Source: Fragilaria radians
Taxonomy: Eukaryota > Bacillariophyta > Fragilariophyceae > Fragilariales > Fragilariaceae
Length of the DNA: 64,000 bases
Direction of reading: 5' to 3'
Assembly (NCBI GenBank): GCA_900642245.1
Contig: CAAAJI010000013.1
Span: 168,065-232,064, forward strand
A model generated the notes under the pieces. It did no database searches and was not told where the DNA came from. It saw nothing but the letters and a program-made list of their open reading frames with translations. Position numbers and translations under genes: made by a program. Every line of letters begins with the position of its first letter. Positions within the stretch are counted from its first letter, which is position 1. Positions 23,331 to 34,959 of the stretch are shown in pieces.

Positions 23331-25771
23331 TCAAAGGGATGTCAAAACTATAGAAAGTACATAATGAAGAATTATGTTCTATTCTAAACCATTTTCTATC
23401 TTGTCTGGTGTAGCTTTAGGACTTCTCTCAAGAGATGTTCCTGGACTCTTTTCATGAGATGTTTCATAGATCTTCTCTTGAAGATTTTTATCTTGCTTAA
23501 GCCTTTCGCCCCAAATGATTAGGCAGGTCTCTTCAACTTGTTAATAATGATAAGCTGGCTTGTCAATACAGACAAGTTGGCTGTTATCCTTCCAACTCTT
23601 TTAATCTTAGAGAGTATGGATATGTAATTAACTCTTTAAATAGATCATTTAGTGTCGTCTAGTTCAGATTCGGTATTGGATTGTACTTTTCCATTTATTA
23701 ACACTTAATTTTCATTACGTTTGTCAACTGTTTATCATGTATAAACTTGTGGTAAATTTTCGAACAGGATAATTAACTTGTATCTTATCCATATTTAGAT
23801 GAGTAAATATAGGAATACTTGAATTCTAGTATTATTTACTATGCACTAACGGTAACGGACATCTCCTTATACCGGTACACGCACACATCTCTAAGTTTAG
23901 TACATTATTACTGAGACTGGTGTTACTTACAAAATATTTTGTTAGGGATTAACTTCTTGATTCCTAGTCAAAGTAGGCCACTCTGAAAGAACCTTAATTC
24001 AATTTTGAAGTTGTTTGGATAGGTGACAGTGGTGTTTCTTGTCAATAGTCCCGATACCCTTTTTATGGCACTGTAATTCGGGAAGAAAGTGAAAGGAACT
24101 CTAAGAGCTGAAAAATTAGGATATGTAGACTACAGTTTGCAATAGCAACAAGGAAACAGGTCAGAAATGTTTCTTGGGATTGTGAAGTTTGTGCCTGATC
24201 AAATGTTCAATTTGTCAAGCATCAACTAGTCTTTGAATAACATATTTCGTATTCATGATGATGAATTGACCGATATGGTTTGTTTCAGGAAACCAATAAT
24301 AGTTCTTGATTTTAATCAAGTCCCACTAGGAAGCACGCATTAAAGACAGGGCAAAGATACAATTTACATTGCTGTACAAGTTACTCGTTCAGTGTAGATT
24401 AAATTCTTAAATGATAGGTTTTTTTGGCAAATTGGAAAGGCATGGCACATGTGCAGTTAAAAATCTAAGGAGAGGAAAACAAAAAGTCTTTCACTGGCTC
24501 TAGGTTTGTTAATAGTGAATATTTGTTTCCCAATAAAAGTTCCATCCAGAGGGAAGGCGTTGGACTATTCTATGCTCTGGTTATTTATTACATTTCATGT
24601 CAGATTGTTGTCATGCAGGTAGTATGTGGCGCATTATGCTCTTGTTTTTTTATGGAATTAGATTCCATATGGCGCTGGGGATGATCATTTGAAACTTGAA
24701 GGAACAGTTTAATGTCATTGAAACTAAATGTTGGCATGGTAAGTGAAAGTTGGTATTGTGCGAAGATAAAAAGTGACATGAAGGCTAAATTTTATGTGTG
24801 TCTAGGCTTTGTACCAACAACAAATTTTTTGTTGATTTTTTTCGCTACAGCTTTGATTCTCCAACAGCAGCAACACTCTTTTGACATTCTAATAACAGAA
24901 GGAGCAATGACTTCTACGAAGACAACAATGGAAAAGGCTATAGAATAACTTTAACCTTAATAAAAATAAGAAAAAATGGCAATGGCTACCTTGACACTTT
25001 TCTGATGTCATCAGTGATGAATCAATGGTATAATGTATTGAATCGCAATGGCAGTCCTGTGAGATTGAATACATTTGACGATAACAACGTCATGATAGGT
25101 CAAGTAGCAAAACTCAAATATTACATCATGCAATAAATTTAATAACCTGAAAACTCTGCATTAACAGATGACAAGCTTAAAATCCATGTCACTAGTATTT
25201 TTGGAATTTTATAAACGGGAATTCAAAGATAGTTATAATCTTTTGTATACTAATAAACTTTGCGTAGCACCAACCTCTAGTCGATCTATAAAACAATTAT
25301 AGGGTATGCGATGTATTTGCATATCAGTGTAGGAGAAGTCCTTACTGTTTTAAGGGTTAAGATAAGTCAGGTACTTTACTGGTACAAGAAATAATTATCG
25401 TTAGATTTTGCAAAGTAATGAGTGCAATGCTGAGATCATGGTGGCTAACCAGGAGTAGTGTCGTCAAACCATGTCATAATGCACAAGTAAATGCAATCAC
25501 TGAGTGACAGCACAAAGTTGTGGATGCTGCACTCAAATCATTCTATATGAAACAAGAATACCCAAAAGATGCTATTTCATATGCATATTTCCTTGAACCT
25601 ACTGGCAAACAAACAAGACTTAACTTTCAATACCTTAATGGATGTTTAATAGTCATGGTACTTTTTGTGATATCTCGTAACCTTAATACTAACAATAGGC
25701 TTAATGTTCCTCGACACGTGCTCTTTTCCTTTGAGTATCATAAGAACTACTGAAAGCGTAATTGGATAGAG
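23331..25771. other. non-genic, relic sequence
   Basis: No gene recognised. A block near 23776-23860 (TTTAGATGAGTAAATATAGG, TTCTAGTATTATTTACTAT) repeats part of the foldback arm at about 23155-23250 in direct orientation. Plus-strand open runs near 24712-24948 and 25520-25753 are short and interrupted on either side; they may be remains of a transposase or other gene but show no motif. The last 100 bp is the 5' side of the TMEM184-like gene. Confidence 0.45.
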
Positions 25772-27172
25772 ATGTTTCCATGCGTCAACGAGAATGTTAC
25801 TAAGCCGATATCCTTACAAGGATCCAGTGATCCCTCAATGGAAAATAGTGAGAGCTCGATTGTCATAAATGAAGATGATTTAAGCATAAGTCTTTTAGGA
25901 GCTCCACCAAGGGAACCTCCTTTAGTCCATCATCCCATATCTCGAGCTTCGAAATGGATTTTTAAGATGGGCCATTTTCTCGGATATATCACGCTTATTT
26001 CCATGCTAATTTTTATCCCAGTAGTCCTCTACAGAGCAATTCGTCAAAACCGTGCGGATCTTGCAGCATTCCACTCAGCTGAAGTCATGGTTGTTGGAAC
26101 AATTATCATGAGTATCAGACTTGTATACCTCCACCTTACTCACTGGCATATGCCAGATGTTCAGAAGTACGTGGTTCGCATTATTTGGATGGTACCATTG
26201 TACAGCTTTCACTCTTGGTTGTCGTTACGATTTCATCATTCCCGGGTGTATATTGACGGTATTCGAGATCTTTACGAAGCATTTGTTATAAGCAGTTTTG
26301 TCTATTACCTTATTGAATTATTAGGCGGCCAGGAATCATTGGTACATATCCTAGAACGAAAAGAAGATTTATCATTGAGTTCGCATGGTTTTCCGTTGAA
26401 ATTTGTAATGCGCCCTTGGGTTTTGGGAAGCGAATTCATGCTTCAATGCAAGCATGGAGTCCTTCAATACGTTGTGGTAAAGACGATTGCCTCTGTTTTG
26501 ACTTTCTTCTTTGAAATGTTTGGAATTTATGGAGAAGGGCAGTTCAGCCCTATTGTCGCTTATCCTTATCTTGCTTTCTTTCTCAATATTTCAGTCATGT
26601 ATGCGTTATACTGTTTGGTAAAGCTATTTCATGCAGTTCATGAAGAATTATCAGATCCAGTTCAATGGAAGCCCCTAGGCAAGTTCTTGTGCGTTAAAGG
26701 AGTTGTATTTTTCACTTGGTGGCAAGGAGTAATAATTTTTTACCTTCGCGCCCATGGAGTCATAGAAGATATTGGAGATTGGAAGGCGGACGAAGTAGCA
26801 AACGGATTGATTGATTATTGTGTCGTCGTCGAAATGGTCCTCTTTGCAATAGCTCACTCATATACTTTTACTTATTTGGAATATTTACCGTCGAGATTTG
26901 CCAATATAGCTTTTGCGGGACAAACGATTCCAAGAACGTTACAGCATCCTATGCGTCCGCAAGACGCTCTTTGGTCGTCTACTGTGCCAAGAGAGACTTT
27001 GACAGACATTCAACATATGAGGCGCGGTGTAAGCATTGGTATCAACGATGTGTCATGGAGCCCAGTGAGTACAATTAGTCTAAAGCATATCTTAGGCCGA
27101 GGCTATGAAGCTCCTATTCTTTCTGAGGAAGACGGTGAAATATTGGGCTTTGAAAATGAGACAACTGTTTAA
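25772..27172 (+). CDS. TMEM184 / OST-alpha (DUF300, LAZ1) family membrane protein
   Basis: A multi-pass membrane protein of the organic solute transporter alpha family (TMEM184 in animals, LAZ1 in plants). Members sit in the plasma membrane or endomembranes and are linked to solute transport or vacuolar function. Single exon, 466 aa. After a soluble N terminus of about 65 residues come hydrophobic segments at roughly 67-90, 99-124, 136-153, 167-186, 232-253, 264-290, 304-326 and 350-368, in line with the seven-helix family. Signature segments: MVPLYSFHSWLSL, DLYEAFVISSFVYYLIEL, LGGQ, CKHGVLQYVVVK, LGKFLCVKGVVFFTWWQG, and AHSYTFTY. The tail of about 95 residues is hydrophilic and species-specific. 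The substrate cannot be inferred. Confidence 0.9.
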   Translation: MFPCVNENVTKPISLQGSSDPSMENSESSIVINEDDLSISLLGAPPREPPLVHHPISRASKWIFKMGHFLGYITLISMLIFIPVVLYRAIRQNRADLAAFHSAEVMVVGTIIMSIRLVYLHLTHWHMPDVQKYVVRIIWMVPLYSFHSWLSLRFHHSRVYIDGIRDLYEAFVISSFVYYLIELLGGQESLVHILERKEDLSLSSHGFPLKFVMRPWVLGSEFMLQCKHGVLQYVVVKTIASVLTFFFEMFGIYGEGQFSPIVAYPYLAFFLNISVMYALYCLVKLFHAVHEELSDPVQWKPLGKFLCVKGVVFFTWWQGVIIFYLRAHGVIEDIGDWKADEVANGLIDYCVVVEMVLFAIAHSYTFTYLEYLPSRFANIAFAGQTIPRTLQHPMRPQDALWSSTVPRETLTDIQHMRRGVSIGINDVSWSPVSTISLKHILGRGYEAPILSEEDGEILGFENETTV

Positions 27173-27880
27173 TTATGACTAATATCCCTTCTTGGGCAAT
27201 AAAGATATCATTTTCATTCATTCAATTCTTTCACCAATGTTTTTATTTATACACCCCAAAGTTTAAGAAGGTAATAACTAGTGATAAGCATTTTCGTTAG
27301 CACAGAGTCCTGAAGTTTGAAAGATCAACCTAATGAATACAGCCTACTGGGTGCCTACATGCGGTGCTAGTTTGTTAAATGCTGATAAATACATTGTGTT
27401 GTATTACGTCACTAGCCCCCAAATTGTACTTTTGCTTAGGTGCATTTTCAAAGGAAAGATTGAAGGCTTTTTTTTCATTTTGACTCAGTTTTATTCCAAT
27501 GCATGTTTTGCATCTTGACATAAAGGCTAATCTCTATTGTATAATCTTATATTTATTGTCCTAAAAAGATTTGCTGGTAATCTAATTTCTTACAGCCCAG
27601 ATTAACTCAGATCCTAAGCCCAGGGGTCAAAGGCATTTACATCTGAAAGGTTTGAAGGCAAATACAATTTTCCATTTCAAACCACAATGTAAGTTGGTAT
27701 TCATCTACCTCTTTTCGTGACATTGTGAATTGCTAACCGAATTGTAATCAGTACGAACTTTAATAAAAGTTTTTTTAAAAGATTTAGAAGTTTATAAAAC
27801 TTCTAAAGATCCAAGTTCTATCATACATCTTGAAAATGTAGATTTGCATCGACTTTTAACAACGCTTCATCCTATTTACC
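27173..27880. other. no gene recognised
   Basis: 3' flank of the TMEM184-like gene followed by AT-rich sequence. A plus-strand open run at 27333-27518 has no motif. Confidence 0.5.
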
Positions 27881-29525
27881 CAGAAACTCCCATACATTGT
27901 TTATCTTGAGCATATTCGTGTAATCTTGTACTTGAGTTGAGTATCCTTTGTCTGCGTTTATATCTTCATTTTGCCTACACCTTAGTTGATTTGCCAAATT
28001 ATGGATAGCTCCATTCTGAATGTACTGGGTCTATGCTCGTTTTTTCTTACTGCGATATTGGTTGCTGCAGATAGCTGTTTCCTCATCTGATTTTGCCAAC
28101 GCCTCTTTCGTTTAAAACTGAGCATTGTGTTGAAATTTCATTCATATCTGTGTAAGTTTCGAATCTGCATAAGGTGACTAGTTCTTTTTCTTTAGGTGTA
28201 ACATAATTGATTGCATGTTGCTATCTCTTCACAGGAGTTCCCAAGTGGATAGCTAGATTAAGAATTTCTAATTGAGTTTTCATTATTTTTGTTGAATTTC
28301 TTGAATGGTATTGTTGACTACCCTTTTTTCTTCCTTACTATCGAAGACTAATTCCAACAGGGATTTTTACAGTGCCCTACATGTACTCCTGTCTGGGACG
28401 TTTTTGTGACCTCCCTCCACTTATTAAACTTTTTTCCCAATCATCAAGGAGAATTTCATCAGATATCTCTTCCGCTTTGTTTCATCTTGTTGATGATTTT
28501 TCCTCTTGACTGCCACTAATTCATTATCCTTCCATTATTGCATTTGGATCAATTTCATTTAACTTTTTTATTATGCTTACCTCTTAGAGTGATTGAGTAA
28601 AGTGACGCTAATTGTGTTCCTAAATCTCTTGCGTATTTTGTCGTGGTCATGTATGATGGCAGACTCCCCTCTCTGAAGTAGCATAGTTTTCTGTCCTCCT
28701 TTTCAACTGGACTATTGTTAGTTGCGCTCTTTGTATCTTAGCCCATCTTTTACTCATCTCACTTCCATTTTGTATAATTTGATGAGCTCTCTGACACGCA
28801 TCCTGCTTTCTACTCATTACGGGTCTTTAATTGCTGCTCTTAGATTGCTATCTATCCCTTTTCTCTTTTTGATTAATTCTTTGGTCTGTGTTCTATCATT
28901 ACGATTTACTTTGAGTTATATATCTGATTTTCGTGAAGCCTTTTTTTATTTCCCCCCTTCTTTTTGGCTCAATGATTAGGCCTTCATTTATTTGATACTT
29001 CTGCTTGAAGAATTATTCTTCTTAATTGACTGCCTATGATATTGATCGTTTTTTTCTTCATTTAGCAGCGTATTTGTGGGATGTTTATTGTATTCTTCAA
29101 CAATTAGTTTGGGCACTTTAATCTTGCAGTGTATTTGGTACTGCTGGTATAGTTTGAATCTTTTGTTGACGTATTGTTGGATCATACGTGTTTACAGTTA
29201 TTTGGCATCATGATGGGTTGATTCTCAGGTTTAATATGAGTTGATTGGTTGATAGTTGGAGTAGAATTCACTTGGAAAAATTCTCAGTAATCTATCATCT
29301 GAATAAATTGATTTATTTCCGATGATATATAGAAGTGGTCTGTACATTTTTTCCCCGAGGATGAGTCTCTTACGCCATCGGTGATTCCCGCACGTTGCGA
29401 AATCCCAGCTCACTTGATAAGATGTATAGCGCGCCAATTTGTTTGCTGTGCTAATTGAAATTGCTGCCAATGACAACAAGTGTTTCTTTGGGCCGTAGCG
29501 TGGATATCATTGTATTTAGAACTTT
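27880..29525 (-). mobile_element. decayed non-LTR (LINE) retrotransposon, endonuclease to pre-RT
   Basis: On the minus strand the order is consistent with the front half of a LINE ORF2. Near 29430-29300 is an endonuclease-like piece (SSELGFRNVRESP, then ETHPRGKN). Near 28445-28370 the reading is FNKWREVTKTSQTGVHVGHC, resembling the W-x-E-x-TSxSxxGxHxGHY segment of LINE RTs. Near 28130-28060 it is FKRKRRWQNQMRKQLSAATN, which matches the region at about 2790 of the first LINE. Stops and frameshifts are frequent. Endonuclease assignment is inference from family layout; ends are not defined. Confidence 0.5.
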
Positions 29526-29600
29526 CTTAATAGCAACCTTTGGTGAATCTATTTGGCCTTATTTCATTGACCTTGCACGTTGGTCTGTGTATATTCTTTG

Positions 29601-29680
29601 ACTTTAACCGTAACAAGTGAACTGGTTAGATCATTTTCTTGATGAAAGTCACCTTGGGTTCAAGTCCTGGTTTTGATAGA
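29601..29680 (+). other. tRNA-like segment with B-box, not a functional tRNA
   Basis: GGTTCAAGTCC at 29658-29668 fits the RNA polymerase III B-box consensus GGTTCRANNCC. About 40 bp upstream lies a D-arm-like AACTGGTTAGATCAT, and ATTTT/AAAGT can form a five-pair stem between them. No acceptor stem can be formed, so this is at best a tRNA relic or the head of a tRNA-derived SINE. Confidence 0.3.
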
Positions 29681-30000
29681 TATTTTATTAACTGATGCTC
29701 TACATCTAGTTTTCAGTTAGATTTTTCTTTCATCGCAATTTTTTCAGTTGCTTTTATCGAGGATATCTAAATTTTGCTAAACAATAGCATTGATTGTTAA
29801 GTCTTTGATATGTTAGAGACACTAAGATATATGTTAGAATATCTTTGGCGCATCTTAACGGTTCAGAAAAGAGTTTGCAACAGTAGTTATAGCGATCCTT
29901 TTTTGCAAAGATAGAAAGTAAAAAATTAAATTATAGGCTCACAATTTACACAAAATAATATTTTAAAGCATACATTTATTTTAGAACTTTTTTATCTTTC
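29681..30000. other. no gene recognised
   Basis: AT-rich spacer between LINE debris and a retroelement gag remnant. Confidence 0.5.
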
Positions 30001-30029
30001 CACTTTATCAGGACCCAGACTCCATCAGC

Positions 30030-30848
30030 TACAATGGTAACTACACAGGTAAAGCGCTTGATTGTTTGTTTTGCCCATTGGCATTGCATCAACACTTGTG
30101 TGTGTGCGTTTATTGTCATTTATTTGACACTAGACTCATTGATTGGGTCTACAGTTAGTACAAGATCCAAGAAGAGTGGATCAAATGTCAGCAAAATGTC
30201 TACAACTAGTATTAAATCAATGGACACTAAGTCTTCTAACCCGTTAGACTTTTATCCTAAGCTCCTCAACCATGAGTTTATTCCAACTCCAGACTTTGAA
30301 GGATAAAGGAGAAGTACTAAAGAACAGTATAAGAATGCAACAGATCAGTTGGAAGGGAAACCAGAGTTTCTAAATGAAGATCTCCATCAAATGCCGGACC
30401 ACCCCAATACCTTTATGAATACAATTAAGGCAAGGGCAATGGCTAGGACAGCTACAAATGATGAAGACGCCAAGCGCTTAACCCTAGAGTCATTTGGGAT
30501 GGAAGTTTTGATCGTTTTGAAGTTTTTTGGAATAATGTTGAAGGACATTATGGACAAATTGGTGCAGGTTATCTTTTTGATCCAGACCTTCAAGCAGCAT
30601 CCTTTGAAAGAGGAACCGAATGTTGCATAGAATTCCTAGAATCTGCCTCCCAGATTAAGAAAGACACACGCGCATTATTGAGCGCATGTCAAGGTGGAGT
30701 AGGGCGTAGGATCTTAATGGAAAATAGGATTAAGCAAGATGGCATCCGGTCATGGCATTAGTTAGTTAACCAATATGAAACGGATAGTAATCGAAATTTT
30801 TGGATCAAGAAACTTGAAAATGTCATCACTGCCGTTTTCCACAGGCCT
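30030..30848 (+). pseudogene. retroelement gag-like remnant
   Basis: A plus-strand frame broken by several stops. Readable parts are a Ser/Lys-rich stretch (STRSKKSGSNVSKM), PLDFYPKLLNHEFIPTPDFE, and a helical region with ESFGMEVLIVLKFFGIML. Near 30740-30840 it reads a WH-x-LVNQYETDSNRN segment followed by KKLENVITAVFHR. The last phrase resembles gag proteins of Copia-like elements, which is family memory rather than a search result. It stops where the minus-strand Copia copy H begins (about 30850). Confidence 0.45.
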
Positions 30849-30849
30849 G

Positions 30850-31726
30850 ATTCTTGATTCTGGATCTCCTGCCCAATCACTGTCGCAATTTGAGACCAAA
30901 TCTTTCTTTTTCAATGTCATGCTTTGGTTGCAACTTCAAACAATATAATTTGGTGTCCAGGACAAATTTGATGACTCTCTACATCTCCTTGTATGCAGCA
31001 GGACTTGCGCCATCCTTACATTTTGACAATTCCCTTACAACCTTAGCCAAGTCTGGTCTCAAATATTTGAGGAATTACAAAAGCATACCAACTCCTGATC
31101 TTCATTTTGATTGCATTGCAGAGACAATCTTGTCTTCGTCATTGGGTCTTGCAATCTTGAATTGCGGCATCCCAGGGGTCCTATAATTGCACAAATTTAA
31201 GACTTCTCCAATCTTTTTAATGAAGCTGTTGATTGAATGGGGTTGCATTAGATATGTAGTCTTTTTCTCTCGACTACTCTTGATCTTGCAACTTAGATTG
31301 TCCTCAATTTTCAGACCAATTTTTGAGGCAATTCATGATATCTTCAATTCCTTTTTCGTTTCCAACAACAAGACATTTGTTAACATAACCAGCAACCGTG
31401 ACAATTCCAAACTTTGAATACTTATCCACAAACATAGATCAACAGGGATTCCCTTGAAATCACAACCCTTCAATGACAAAACACACTTATTCTAGTATTC
31501 CCTTGCAGATTGGAAGAGACCACAAATTGTTCTTGTACATTCTTTTTTGTTGGCTTCCGTACCTTTAGGTATTTCCATAACAATTGTTTCTTTGAAGTTG
31601 TCATGTAGAAACGCCATTTCTATATTGATTATTTTTCTAATTAAATTCCAGGTTAACTTGGTGACCAATAGAATTTGGAATGCCACATCATTGATGACGC
31701 GCGCATAACTTTCATGAAAATCCACT
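30850..31726 (-). pseudogene. older Copia element (copy H), 3' part: RT and RNase H
   Basis: Minus-strand remains of a Copia pol. RT reads VDFHESYARVINDV at 31726-31685, then an equivalent of AFLH and CGLFQSAREY. The active-site region at about 31400 reads GYVNKCLVVGNEKGIED, so the two aspartates of YVDD are lost. Connection and RNase H pieces follow down to CDSDWAGDPESRI near 30860. The frame is broken many times. At 31726 it is interrupted by the LTR of copy D; its upstream continuation resumes at 37928. Confidence 0.65.
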
Positions 31727-31909
31727 TGTTGGAAAGTCTTCTATTCAATTGATCAAACAGATGAGGGTAAAGGTCAACAAAAGTTGCACTTGAAAGTTGT
31801 GATTACTAATTAAAAGATTTAACCTAACTCTGACCACACAATATTGAATATCTAATATTCCTAATGGATAACCTAAACAAATATACCTAAGGTGGAGTGA
31901 ACGTAAGGC
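31727..31909 (-). repeat. 3' LTR of Copia copy D
   Basis: Aligns with 37733-37927 with about 11 differences over 183 positions by hand count (roughly 94% identical). The inner 12 bp (TATTGGAAATAG on the minus strand) is deleted. Confidence 0.75.
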
Positions 31910-31929
31910 TTCCTATCCCGAAACGTTCA

Positions 31930-33795
31930 AGTACCGCATTCTTCTCCAATATCTTCTAAGAACTTCTTCACATGCCGTTCATACATACGTCTCCTGATTT
32001 ACATCATGTCGGATTGTCACTGGAATTTACAAATTCGACTTTGATGATTCCATCTTCCACATTCTCTCGAATAAAATGATATCGAGTATGAAAGTGTCAA
32101 GTGCGTACGCCTGTCGAGGCATTTTGCAACATGAATAGAGCACCGACATTGTCAGTTTTGACAACAATCGGTAGCTCCACATCAAACCCAATATCTTGGA
32201 GAAGATAATACATAAATTTAATCTCTTTCACAGCATCGGAAATTGCCACACACTCCGCTTTGCTGCTAGACAAAGTGTCACCTCTCTGTGCCTTGGGATC
32301 TCCAAGAAACAGGTACGCCCATCAGGTAGATAATGAACCCTGTAACACTAATCCTTGTTTCTGGATCTCCAGCCCAGTCACTGTCACAGAATACATTCAA
32401 ATTCCAATTTTTCTTACTGATACTTGGTCGAATTTTGAGGCCAAAACTCTATTTATCCAAAATAAACTTGATGACCCTCAAGCTCAAGGTATATCAGGTC
32501 TTGAATACTTTGTTAAATAGAGAAGCATACCTACTCCTGAACAATAACGACTCTATAATTCCAAATCAATGATTTCTGAGTCTTTGTCAGGTTAAACTAC
32601 TTTAAGCCTTGGCGTCCCAGGAGTCCTATAGATCCTCTTTCCAAGTACCTCATCGCCAAATTTATCTGACAAATTATTGATCAAATGAGGTTGCAAGATC
32701 ATGATCTGATTCAAATTCTTGTTTCTCAATGAACCGACAACTCAAATAGTCCTTGGGACTATTTTCAACATTTAGATGGAAACCATTTTTCTTTAAATCG
32801 ACAATCAGTTTAGAAATGCTCTCATCATTGCCCATTACAAGGCACTCATCCACATTATTTCCAATGAGAATAACTCCATCTTCATGCCATTTCGATAACA
32901 AGCATGGATCTGACTTGTTTTCCTTGATTCCAAAAGACTTGAGGACTAAAATTAACTTTTAGAAAACTCTCTTGCACTTTGAACTAAGCCGTAGATTGTT
33001 TTCTTTAGTCGCAAGCAATGATTAGAATTAGTATCCAAACCTTCAGGAACATTCATGTAAATTTCTTCTTGAAGTTCACCGTGTAGGAAAGAAATTTCTA
33101 CATCAATGATGCTTGAAGTTCCCAAATAATTTTTGAAACCAGCATAATTCTAAAGCTTAAGTGGTTAATCACAGGAGCAAAACTTTCATTGAAGTCAATG
33201 CCGGGAACTTGGCTGTATCCACAGGCAACCAGTCTTGCTCTAAAGATTCTGTTTCGCTTAATCTTGAATACTCATTTGTACTTAATGGTTCTTCTACCTT
33301 CTGGGATGTCTTCTTTCTTGATAACTTCCCAAACCTTCTTACTCTCCATATCATTGAATTCCTTCTTGATTGCAACTCTCCATTTTTCTTGATCGCTTGG
33401 GTCAGAATGGTTTCAATCTTTTTTGTGGTAGATTCAACGTGGATATTTCCGCCAAACAAAGCAATATTGGTTTGGTCAAGGATGATGTCCCTTCCTTGCT
33501 CAATGCCCTTAACAATCTTGGTTTCATCTGGCTTAAAGCTACTTTCCAGTTGTTTCAATTGCCAATATACTTTACTTTTCACAATTTGATCCTTGCCTTG
33601 GGCAACTTGAGTCCCTTCAACATTATTTGCTTCCGGATTTAACGTCGTAGCATTATGAATAAAGTCCTCAATATCATCATCATTGTTTACCCTTGAAGGA
33701 TTGTTGGAAAATAGTCCCGTTCTTGTAACTTTTCCCCAGCCAAACAACATCTCTGGTGTGAACAATTTCTCTCTGTGGCAATATTCAGCATCCAA
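31930..33795 (-). pseudogene. Copia D: linker, reverse transcriptase, RNase H
   Basis: Broken minus-strand frames. Linker at 33795-33300 has an FKPDETKIVKGIEQGRDI-like stretch and a WRVRRFGKL piece. RT starts with GYSQVPGIDFNESFAP near 33225-33178, and its active-site region at about 32860 reads NNVDECLVMG in place of IYVDDCLV. The following KKNGFHLNVENSPKDYLSCR matches the RT thumb region. RNase H pieces lie at 32340-31950 with the DSDWAGDPE, AEC-x-AISDAVKEI and DNVGALF equivalents. It cannot encode an active RT. Confidence 0.7.
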
Positions 33796-34955
33796 TAAGC
33801 ATCACTTGCCTCGTCCACTGAGTAACCCACAAAACTGCAAGTTAGTCCATGATTCTTTAACTTCCCTTGGATGTCATTCTTGGTAGTTACAACGCCCATC
33901 TCACCAAGTATCCTTAAACTTGTAGGTAGCTTGGGCTTGCTGCTCAACAATAGCTGGTAAGGGCACTTCTCCTTTGTCTTAATTGCAATAATGTCAGAAA
34001 GAAAAGTTGTAGTTCTTGCACACTCAACCCAAATTCCAGACCTCTCACTGTTTTCAAGACCTGCATTGTTTAGCATTGCTCTAATCCTGCCATAGAATGT
34101 CTGAAACCTCCGTTCCACATTTCCATTTTGTTGGGGAGTTCTTGGACCTGAGAATTCAAACTTGGTGTTGTATCCTTTTGCACGACAAGCGTTTAAAAAC
34201 AACTTATTTTCACCAGAATCATCACAACGGATAAATTTAATGTTGACTCCAGCAATCCTCAGATCCGTCAATAGAGTGAACACCTTTTCCTTTAACTTGA
34301 TCTTATTCTTCAAGAAGATACTCCAAGAATAGCCAGTGTAATCATCAATGATTAAAACCCAAAACTTAGATCCACCATAACTTATATCTTTGATGGAACT
34401 AATATCTAAATATATTTGCTCTCCAGGGACTTGGCTTCCACCTTTCCACTCTTTGTTAAGGTTCTTCTGCCTAGCTTTAGCAATGGCACATTCTTCACAC
34501 ACCCTGAACTCACCGCTTAGCTTTAAACTGTGAATTTTGGCAGTCTTCTCCAGTCTATCGTATCCACAATGTCCTAACATCTTGTGAAAATTGTTAATCT
34601 TAATAATCTTTCCGGGAATTGAACAACGTATTGCATTGCAGGCATCAGGGAACTTATCAATAGCCAGCTTGATCCCAGAAACGAAGCCATTTGCAGTTCT
34701 TATCACTCTGTCAAACGTCACAGAAACAGCTCTCTTTGATAAGCAAATAGATAGTCCTTTATTGCTGAGCTTATATCCCTTTTTCAATGCCTTGTTAATG
34801 CTAAACAAGTTAACGCACAATTCAGGAAAATACTTAACTTCGTGGAGTGCAATGTCCATTCCAGATCCATCAACCTGAATGATACGGCATTTTAGACTTC
34901 CAACCTTAGTTGTCGTCATGCTTTTGCCGTTACCCACAGTGATACTCTCATTTAT
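33687..34955 (-). pseudogene. Copia D: integrase
   Basis: One 416-codon open frame from about 34955 to 33687. It opens with VGNGKSM (just after the protease region), then VNLFSINKALKKG, the zinc ligands HKMLGHCGYDRLEK and CEECAIAKARQK, and the catalytic core with YLDISS, RCDDSGENKLF and PQQNGNVERR. It ends with the GEMGV-x-TTKNDIQGKLKN module and FVGYSVDEASDAY. The DDE triad residues appear present. The protease active site that should precede it is lost at the junction with the plus-strand fragment. Confidence 0.8.
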
Positions 34956-34959
34956 TGGC

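Noticed and set aside
24000..25760. PiggyBac-like transposase relic
   Set aside because: Some plus-strand translated pieces looked transposase-like, but no DDE motif or consistent frame could be found.
29601..29680. Functional tRNA gene
   Set aside because: B-box and anticodon-like stem are present, but no acceptor stem pairs and position 37 is a T; kept only as a tRNA-like relic.
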